Assembly (NCBI GenBank): GCA_034926415.1
Contig: JAYFRC010000048.1
Coordinates: forward strand, 1 to 9,617
Length of the DNA: 9,617 nucleotides
Reading direction: 5' to 3'
Origin: JAYFRC01 sp034926415
GTDB lineage: Bacteria > Bacillota > Clostridia > Oscillospirales > Oscillospiraceae
Shown here: one piece after another, positions 5,602 to 9,617 of the stretch
How positions within the stretch are numbered: the first letter of the stretch is position 1
How the letters are laid out: each line of letters opens with the position of its first letter
Notes under the pieces: model-generated
Database searches by the model: none
Seen by the model: the letters and a program-made list of their open reading frames with translations, nothing else
What the model was told of the DNA's origin: nothing
Translations under genes and position numbers: made by a program

Positions 5602-5826
5602 ATTGTTGCAGGGATGCAATGCAAACCCGTGGAAACCACATTGAACTAACATACTTCCAATAAAATCGAGTGCATGTTTTTCTGATATTCAGACCACGGC
5701 ATCATGGGTACCGACAGCGTAAAAGCAGTAGAATTGTTGCAAAGAGTTTCTATAACCCGGAAGAGATATAATTGTTTGACGGTGTCTTCTTGCTCACGCC
5801 GCCATTATTTGCCGCTCCTAATATAA
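5602..5826. other. 225-bp stretch without a convincing gene
   Basis: GAATTGTTGCA occurs at 5600-5610, across the end of the glycosylase gene, and again at 5731-5741; in both places the frame reads VELLQ. A 40-codon ATG frame at 5704-5826 (begins MGTDSVKAVELLQRVS) has no ribosome binding site and runs into the terminator. A 5-bp hairpin (TTGCA-GGGA-TGCAA) is at 5606-5619. This may be a decayed 3' gene fragment. I cannot name a parent gene. Confidence 0.4.
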
Positions 5827-5861
5827 AAACGCCGTGACGAATATCTTTCGTCACGGCGTTT
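5827..5861. terminator. Strong terminator, likely bidirectional
   Basis: Arms 5827-5841 and 5847-5861 form a perfect 15-bp stem (AAACGCCGTGACGAA and its complement) around TATCT. On the minus strand it begins 2 bases after the YhfC stop and is followed by a run ending in ATAT. On the plus strand it is followed by TTTCTTTATTCTT. It closes the sdpR-sdpI-yhfC operon and would also stop plus-strand transcription from the glycosylase gene. Confidence 0.9.
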
Positions 5862-5863
5862 CT

Positions 5864-6670
5864 TTATTCTTCCGCCTGTATTTCCTCCGTCGGCGCGGCG
5901 GCTTTTGCATAAAGTTTCCACGCAAATATTCCCGTCACAACAAGCCAGGCCGCGATCCATATCTCGCTTACCGCTATCGACACCGCGCCCCGCTGGTACA
6001 GCGCTGGAAAAATATCAAACACCGCGTGAAGCAATATAGCACAAAGCAGATATTTGAGGTTTCGCGTCTTTACCCCCGTAAATACTATCACGGTCAGCGC
6101 GACGTGTATACCCATGCAGATTACGCGCTCCAGTATCATCATAGACGCGGACCCCGCTCCGAACGCCGCAACGGCACTTATCATCGCCGCGCCGTATGTC
6201 TCCGAAGCCGCGGAGGCGCCCTGCGAATTCACCGTCAGCGCTATCGTGATATACAGTATCACCGACACGAGCGAGATAAGCCATACCTCGACTCCGCCGT
6301 GGCCGATGCCGTACATTACCGCGTTCTCGCGCGTCTGGCGCTTTTTCATGAAAAAACGTATAATTATGTACCGCCCGCACTCCTCGAATATCCCCGCCAT
6401 GGCGATACCGTACAGGACGTAGGCGACGGTACTTCCGGTGATAAAGCGGGACGCCGGGGTATCGAGTACGATGCAGAATATGTGCGGTATCATCTCAAGC
6501 ACCCGCGCCGAGACGACAAACCCCGCCGCGCCTATGACGAATGAGATAAGACTCGCGTCGCGTTTCTTTTTCATCTTCCAGAACGCGGCGGCCGCGATAG
6601 GCAGCAGTGCGAGAACTATCGCCGTAAAAAAAAGGCACGCAATCGTACTGTCTGAAATATTTATATCCAT
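5864..6670 (-). CDS. YhfC-family intramembrane metalloprotease
   Basis: A 268-residue polytopic membrane protein with about seven to eight hydrophobic segments. The family signature is GIFEECGRYIIIRFF (93-107), which holds the glutamate pair E96/E97 and R100, followed by GIGHGGVE (121-128) with H124 and E128, then ER...H (181-189) and LLHAVFD (213-219) with H215. This arrangement of Glu and His inside membrane helices matches YhfC (DUF2324-type) putative proteases, distantly related to CAAX/Abi proteases. Substrates are unknown. I chose ATG 6670 over one 12 codons upstream because AAGGG lies 10 bases before it and the longer version would overlap the previous gene by 29 bp. It sits 7 bp after sdpI, so it is almost certainly cotranscribed. 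Proteolytic activity is inferred. Confidence 0.8.
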   Translation of the reverse strand: MDINISDSTIACLFFTAIVLALLPIAAAAFWKMKKKRDASLISFVIGAAGFVVSARVLEMIPHIFCIVLDTPASRFITGSTVAYVLYGIAMAGIFEECGRYIIIRFFMKKRQTRENAVMYGIGHGGVEVWLISLVSVILYITIALTVNSQGASAASETYGAAMISAVAAFGAGSASMMILERVICMGIHVALTVIVFTGVKTRNLKYLLCAILLHAVFDIFPALYQRGAVSIAVSEIWIAAWLVVTGIFAWKLYAKAAAPTEEIQAEE

Positions 6671-6677
6671 TGCCTCT

Positions 6678-7370
6678 TCACCCTTCCTGTTTCTGCCCGC
6701 CGACACGGTACGAATAATACACGCATACCGCGGCGGCGATGAGCACCACCGCCAGCAGCGCCCAGATTATCACAAGGCCTTTGAGAAGACCTGTCAAAAT
6801 GCAGAGCTCAATTCCCCCGATAACAAATACTTTACCGCCGAAGCGCTGGCTTTTTGCCCAGGCTTCGTCGCTCGACATGCTCCATGTCGTGCGCACACCA
6901 ACGGCACTGTTGCGCTTTGCCTTGGGCATGTAATTGCCCATGATTATCATCAATATACCCATGCCTACCCCAGTTATATTCCAGCCCATTTCCATCGACG
7001 CAGGAAGCCCGAGTACGGTCTCCTTATAATTCTCGGCGAGAAACGACGCCTGAAGAACGCAGAACAGCACCATCATTCCTATACCGGAGTACAGTACTAT
7101 CTTTTCGTTGCTCTTTGCCTTCTCTCGCTCCTCGTCGGTGTCCGTAAGTTTCACCGCCAGCTTGGCGATAAGCAGCATCAAAAGCCCTGATCCCGAAAAC
7201 ACAGCGGCGAGGATGAAATTTTCATATTTCGAGCCCCAGCGGTCAACGTTGCCCGCAAAGTCGTAGTGCATCGGCACGCTGTCCGGCAGAAACTGCATCC
7301 CTATCGCCGTTATAACAAACGGCAGGACGCACAGCACCAGAAGGATTATTGTCGCGGCTCTCCTGTTCAT
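6678..7370 (-). CDS. sdpI: SdpI-family immunity/signalling membrane protein (DUF1648 + SdpI)
   Basis: A 230-residue membrane protein with about six membrane helices (roughly 8-26, 52-72, 91-111, 130-146, 181-198, 199-218). The N-terminal DUF1648 motif is LPDSVPMHYDFAGNVDRWGS (28-47). The SdpI domain carries GNYMPKAKRNSAVGVRTTW (145-163) and SDEAWAKSQRFGGK (167-180). In Bacillus subtilis, SdpI protects against the SdpC toxin and, when toxin is bound, sequesters the repressor SdpR at the membrane. Here the gene overlaps the sdpR-like gene by 4 bp (ATGA), with AAGGAG 7 bases upstream of the ATG. No toxin gene is visible. Whether this protein gives immunity to a peptide is an inference from the family and the pairing. 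Confidence 0.85.
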   Translation of the reverse strand: MNRRAATIILLVLCVLPFVITAIGMQFLPDSVPMHYDFAGNVDRWGSKYENFILAAVFSGSGLLMLLIAKLAVKLTDTDEEREKAKSNEKIVLYSGIGMMVLFCVLQASFLAENYKETVLGLPASMEMGWNITGVGMGILMIIMGNYMPKAKRNSAVGVRTTWSMSSDEAWAKSQRFGGKVFVIGGIELCILTGLLKGLVIIWALLAVVLIAAAVCVYYSYRVGGQKQEG

Positions 7371-7642
7371 TCTTTAGCTCCTTCTTTTCTGAACTGATCC
7401 ATCCACAGCAGCATCTCATCAAACAGCGTGGTGTTTAGTTCATAATACACATAATTTTTGACTTTATACTCTATTATCATGTCCGCCCTCTTCAGCGCGC
7501 TCAGGTGGTACGATAGGGAGGACGCAGATATCCCAAGCGCCTCCGCTATCTCTCCCGCAGTTTTTCGCCCTCCGCGCAGAAACGTCAGCACCTGCCGCCT
7601 CTGCGGGTCGGACACCGCCTTGAAAGATTCGGCCAAGCTCAT
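7367..7642 (-). CDS. sdpR: ArsR-family repressor, SdpR-like
   Basis: A 91-residue winged helix-turn-helix regulator. MSLAESFKAVSDPQRRQVL is a typical ArsR start, the DNA-binding helices lie at AGEIAEALGISASSLSYHL (29-47), and the wing is around 58-68. It contains no cysteine, so it is not a thiol-based metal sensor, in line with SdpR-type regulators that are controlled by a membrane partner. I chose ATG 7642 because AAAGGAGG (7657-7650) lies 7 bases upstream; the frame is open 11 codons further but has no site there. It overlaps the SdpI-like gene by 4 bp. Two identical inverted repeats flank its promoter, pointing to autorepression. Confidence 0.88.
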   Translation of the reverse strand: MSLAESFKAVSDPQRRQVLTFLRGGRKTAGEIAEALGISASSLSYHLSALKRADMIIEYKVKNYVYYELNTTLFDEMLLWMDQFRKEGAKE

Positions 7643-7649
7643 GCTTCCG

Positions 7650-7670
7650 CCTCCTTTGTAACAAAAAGGA
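7650..7670 (-). promoter_or_regulatory. sdpR ribosome binding site in a small hairpin
   Basis: In the minus-strand mRNA, TCCTTT (7670-7665) can pair with AAAGGA (7657-7652), part of the AAAGGAGG ribosome binding site, leaving a 7-nt loop. The 6-bp stem could lower translation of the operon. The stem is short and may be incidental. Confidence 0.35.
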
Positions 7671-7678
7671 ATCATGGC

Positions 7679-7698
7679 ATTTCAAATTTCATTGAAAT
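7679..7698. promoter_or_regulatory. Operator 2 of the sdpRI-yhfC operon
   Basis: ATTTCAA-N6-TTGAAAT, a perfect 7-bp inverted repeat lying 2 bp downstream of the -10 box and covering the expected transcription start near 7694. It has the same half-sites and the same spacing as the repeat upstream of the promoter. A repressor bound here would block polymerase directly. The likely ligand is the SdpR-like protein. Confidence 0.75.
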
Positions 7699-7700
7699 AG

Positions 7701-7729
7701 ATAATACACCAGCCTGCCTGTTACGTCAA
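7701..7729 (-). promoter_or_regulatory. Promoter of the sdpR-sdpI-yhfC operon
   Basis: On the minus strand TTGACG (7729-7724), 17 bp, TATTAT (7706-7701): five of six matches at each hexamer with optimal spacing. It is bracketed by the two ATTTCAA-N6-TTGAAAT repeats, the upstream palindrome abutting the -35 box exactly. Confidence 0.85.
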
Positions 7730-7759
7730 CAACTATTTCAAAATATTTTGAAATAGTTG
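7730..7759. promoter_or_regulatory. Operator 1: perfect 30-bp palindrome
   Basis: CAACTATTTCAAAAT (7730-7744) is followed by its exact reverse complement (7745-7759), with no central gap. Inside it, 7735-7754 is ATTTCAA-N6-TTGAAAT, identical in half-sites and spacing to operator 2, 56 bp away centre to centre. A further TTGAAAT half-site follows at 7757-7763. It abuts the -35 box. The pairing with operator 2 makes an operator more likely than a terminator. Confidence 0.8.
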
Positions 7760-7764
7760 AAATT

Positions 7765-7800
7765 AAAAAAACGCAGATGGTCTTTCCCAACCTGCGCTTT
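7765..7800 (-). terminator. Terminator after the patatin-like gene
   Basis: On the minus strand CGCAG (7796-7792) pairs with CTGCG (7776-7772), with extra A-U and G-U pairs outside and GGT/ACC pairing inside, followed by seven T. It closes the mntP-patatin transcript and insulates the sdpR promoter just downstream. Confidence 0.7.
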
Positions 7801-7811
7801 AGTAAATTAAT

Positions 7812-7839
7812 ATATGTAAAGTAATTCTAGTTTACATAT
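7812..7839. repeat. 9-bp inverted repeat after the patatin-like gene
   Basis: ATATGTAAA (7812-7820) and TTTACATAT (7831-7839) are perfectly complementary around a 10-nt spacer. It is AT-rich and lies in the 3' untranslated region between the patatin-like stop and the terminator. It could be a protein site or an RNA hairpin. Confidence 0.4.
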
Positions 7840-7862
7840 TATTTGGCCACAATTCACGTTTT

Positions 7863-8714
7863 TTAACCTTCGAGGAATGCTTTGAGCTCGTCAAGGCGCT
7901 CGTTTGCTATATTGAAGCCGTCCATGTACCACGATGTGAGCTCCATACTGTCGCGCTCTATGCGCTTGTAGCGGCTCGAGTCTTTCGGGGCGATAACGAA
8001 CGCCTTGCCTTCCTTTTCGCGCTTTTTCATGCGAGAGAGCGCTCCGTTATAGCGCATTGTACGCTCGTCGAGCGAACGGACAAATTCCTGATACCGCCTG
8101 TATTTTCGCTTTCCAAACTCAAGCCCTGGCTCGGGCATCTTTATGTAATTCCTGTCGCGGGTCACGATGACGATAACCTTGTCGCAGCCGGCGGCAAGAG
8201 TATGCTCGATCGGTATCGGATCTACTATTCCGCCATCCATATAGTACTGTCCCTTGAATTTTATCGGTGGAAAAAGTATCGGAAGCGCGCAGCTTGCCCT
8301 TAACAGAACAGACTTTTTGTCGTTGCGCGGCACGTCTATATATTCCGCGTTGCCGCTCTCAATATTCGTAACTACGGCGACGATGCGTCCCGGAAAATCC
8401 TCAAGAGCCTCGTAATCAAACGGTACAAGCTCGTTCACTATCTCGTTATAGACGAAATTGAGATTGAAATAGCTTCTGTTTTCCGGGTTCAGCAGGTAGC
8501 GCACGCCCATATAGCGTTTGTCGGGTATGTACTCTTTCATTATTTTGTAATTGCGCCCACGCTGTCCGCTGCAATATGAGGCCATATAGCAGGCTCCGGC
8601 GGACACGCCTATGACGTAATCGGCTTTTATCCCCGCGTCCATAAGCGCGTCGAGCACACCTGCGGAGAACACGGAACGGCACGCTCCGCCCTCAAGCACA
8701 AGACCGATTTTCAT
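7863..8714 (-). CDS. Patatin-like phospholipase (RssA/YchK type)
   Basis: A 283-residue predicted serine acyl hydrolase. It shows the patatin hallmarks in order: a glycine-rich oxyanion loop with EGGACRS (8-14), the nucleophile motif GVSAG with Ser38 (36-40), the RASCALPILFPP segment (139-150) and the DGG motif with Asp160 completing the Ser-Asp dyad. The C-terminal 100 residues are charged and helical. No signal peptide is visible, so it probably acts in the cytoplasm or at the inner membrane face; lipid substrate unknown. GGAAG (8726-8722) lies 7 bases before the ATG at 8714. It starts 18 bp after mntP, so they form an operon, and a terminator follows at 7765-7800. Confidence 0.9.
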   Translation of the reverse strand: MKIGLVLEGGACRSVFSAGVLDALMDAGIKADYVIGVSAGACYMASYCSGQRGRNYKIMKEYIPDKRYMGVRYLLNPENRSYFNLNFVYNEIVNELVPFDYEALEDFPGRIVAVVTNIESGNAEYIDVPRNDKKSVLLRASCALPILFPPIKFKGQYYMDGGIVDPIPIEHTLAAGCDKVIVIVTRDRNYIKMPEPGLEFGKRKYRRYQEFVRSLDERTMRYNGALSRMKKREKEGKAFVIAPKDSSRYKRIERDSMELTSWYMDGFNIANERLDELKAFLEG

Positions 8715-8732
8715 AAAACCACTTCCAGATTA

Positions 8733-9296
8733 TCAAAAAATCCCGAGATGCTCAAGAAGCACCTCAAGTCCTATCAGTATCAAAATAACCCCGCCTGCAA
8801 ATTCAGCTTTGCTCTTGTACTTTATCCCAAAGTAATTGCCGACAAAAACTCCGCTGATGGATATGACAAATGTCGTACAGGCGATTATTATTACCGCTTT
8901 AATTATATTCACTTCAAGGAAAGCAAATGTAATCCCGACGGCCAGCGCATCTATGCTTGTCGCAATAGCCAGCAAGAATAACTCCTTTACATCTAGCCCG
9001 GCGCTTACCTTTTCCTCGCCTGGCGACAGGCTTTCCTTTATCATGTTTCCGCCGATGATTGTCAAGAGAACAAACACGACCCAATGATCTACGCTCGTTA
9101 CGTACGATGCGAACTGCGAGCCGAGAAGCCATCCCATAAACGGCATGAGCCCCTGAAAAACGCCGAAAAACAGCGCTATAACCACGGCATGCTTCATGTT
9201 GACCTTATTGTCCATCTTGAGTCCCTTGCATATCGAAACAGCGAACGCGTCCATAGAAAGCCCTACGCCTATCAAAAACAATTCAACAAATCCCAT
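8733..9296 (-). CDS. mntP: Manganese efflux pump MntP
   Basis: A 187-residue, six-helix membrane protein exporting Mn2+. The two-fold repeat of the family is clear: GLSMDAFAVSICKG (12-25) and ATSIDALAVGITF (112-124), with the essential aspartates D16 and D116, and G25. Length equals the usual 187-190 residues when started at ATG 9296; the frame is open 22 codons further upstream, but the family N-terminus is MGFVELFLIGVGLSMDA. AAAGG (9312-9308) lies 11 bases upstream. It is first in a two-gene unit with the patatin-like gene. I looked for the manganese-sensing yybP-ykoY riboswitch that often precedes mntP and did not find its GGGGAGUAG core. Confidence 0.93.
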   Translation of the reverse strand: MGFVELFLIGVGLSMDAFAVSICKGLKMDNKVNMKHAVVIALFFGVFQGLMPFMGWLLGSQFASYVTSVDHWVVFVLLTIIGGNMIKESLSPGEEKVSAGLDVKELFLLAIATSIDALAVGITFAFLEVNIIKAVIIIACTTFVISISGVFVGNYFGIKYKSKAEFAGGVILILIGLEVLLEHLGIF

Positions 9297-9449
9297 ACAA
9301 ACAGCTGCCTTTACAAGATTACTTTTACGCACGGATGAATCGATAGCGAATCTGCGCCACATCGTTGTCTGTCGGAGCGTCCGAAAAAGCAGCGTCTCAT
9401 TTCTTCCCTTGGAAATATCTGTATACGCCTAATGCTCCGTATATCATAT
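9297..9449 (-). other. mntP leader region, no known riboswitch seen
   Basis: About 150 bp between the rRNA terminator and mntP. It contains a 5-bp hairpin TCGGA-GCG-TCCGA (9372-9384) and -10-like elements TATGAT (9448-9443) and TATACA (9425-9420), neither with a good -35 box. No conserved riboswitch core was recognised. Confidence 0.4.
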
Positions 9450-9480
9450 AAAAAAACGGACAGACAAATGTCTATCCGTT
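9450..9480 (-). terminator. Terminator of the rRNA operon (after 5S)
   Basis: Arms 9455-9466 and 9469-9480 pair over 12 positions with one C-A mismatch (AACGGACAGACA against TGTCTATCCGTT). On the minus strand a run of seven T follows the stem, directly downstream of the 5S rRNA. Confidence 0.85.
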
Positions 9481-9489
9481 CTTTATAGT

Positions 9490-9604
<115 letters not shown>

Positions 9605-9617
9605 TTGCTTTCCTGCG

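Noticed and set aside
5704..5826. Plus-strand 40-codon frame starting MGTDSVKAVELLQ
   Set aside because: There is no ribosome binding site, and the frame ends at the terminator. Coding-like at its start, but not enough to call a gene or pseudogene.
5834..6544. Plus-strand 236-codon frame opposite the YhfC gene
   Set aside because: Its translation is very rich in Arg, His and Tyr with no domain, typical of an antisense shadow of a hydrophobic membrane protein gene. It also begins inside a terminator.
6438..7190. Plus-strand 250-codon frame opposite YhfC and SdpI genes
   Set aside because: It spans two real genes on the other strand, has no ribosome binding site and matches no family.
9297..9449. 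Manganese riboswitch (yybP-ykoY) before mntP
   Set aside because: I searched the minus strand by eye for the GGGGAGUAG-type core and its partner segment. AAGGGAAGAAAUGAG is the nearest match and is not convincing.

Overview
The window looks like chromosomal DNA from a Firmicute of the class Clostridia, probably an Oscillospirales- or Christensenellales-like gut anaerobe. This is an inference from gene content: a Clostridia-type Rex redox repressor, an S-layer-homology surface protein, a tiny Cys/Gly-rich protein of a kind I associate with gut Clostridia, strong AGGAGG-type ribosome binding sites, two UUG starts and sigma-A-like promoters. No phage, transposon, integrase or CRISPR genes are visible.

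Layout, left to right. 1-112 is the start of a minus-strand short-chain fatty acid transporter. 113-580 has no convincing gene. It is T-rich at 290-360 and GC-richer after about 420. 581-704 is a tRNA-Arg(CCG) on the minus strand with a long perfect hairpin at its 3' end. 1028-3039 is a plus-strand run: rex behind a promoter that overlaps a candidate Rex operator, a secreted SLH protein, and an overlooked 50-residue Cys/Gly-rich membrane peptide. A bidirectional terminator separates this from a minus-strand malic enzyme (3121-4299). Divergent from it, a Nudix (CoA pyrophosphatase type) gene and a family 6 hypoxanthine/uracil-DNA glycosylase gene overlap by 8 bp (4479-5601). After about 220 bp without a clear gene, another bidirectional terminator marks the end of a minus-strand three-gene operon (5864-7642): an ArsR-type repressor like SdpR, an SdpI-type immunity/receptor protein and a YhfC-type intramembrane protease. 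Its promoter is flanked by two identical inverted-repeat operators, one inside a perfect 30-bp palindrome. Further minus-strand genes are a patatin-like phospholipase and the manganese exporter MntP (7863-9296). The window ends in a 5S rRNA with its terminator (9455-9604), the tail of an rRNA operon.

How the parts fit. Rex (NADH/NAD+ sensing), malic enzyme and the fatty acid transporter fit fermentative redox metabolism, though I see a Rex site only at rex itself. The Nudix and glycosylase genes form a small housekeeping/repair pair. The sdpR-sdpI-yhfC operon is the most system-like locus. By analogy with Bacillus subtilis SdpI/SdpR, the membrane protein would sense a peptide toxin and titrate the repressor off DNA, which here would also induce a membrane protease. 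No toxin gene is in view, so that is a hypothesis. The 50-residue peptide is the other item most worth following up.
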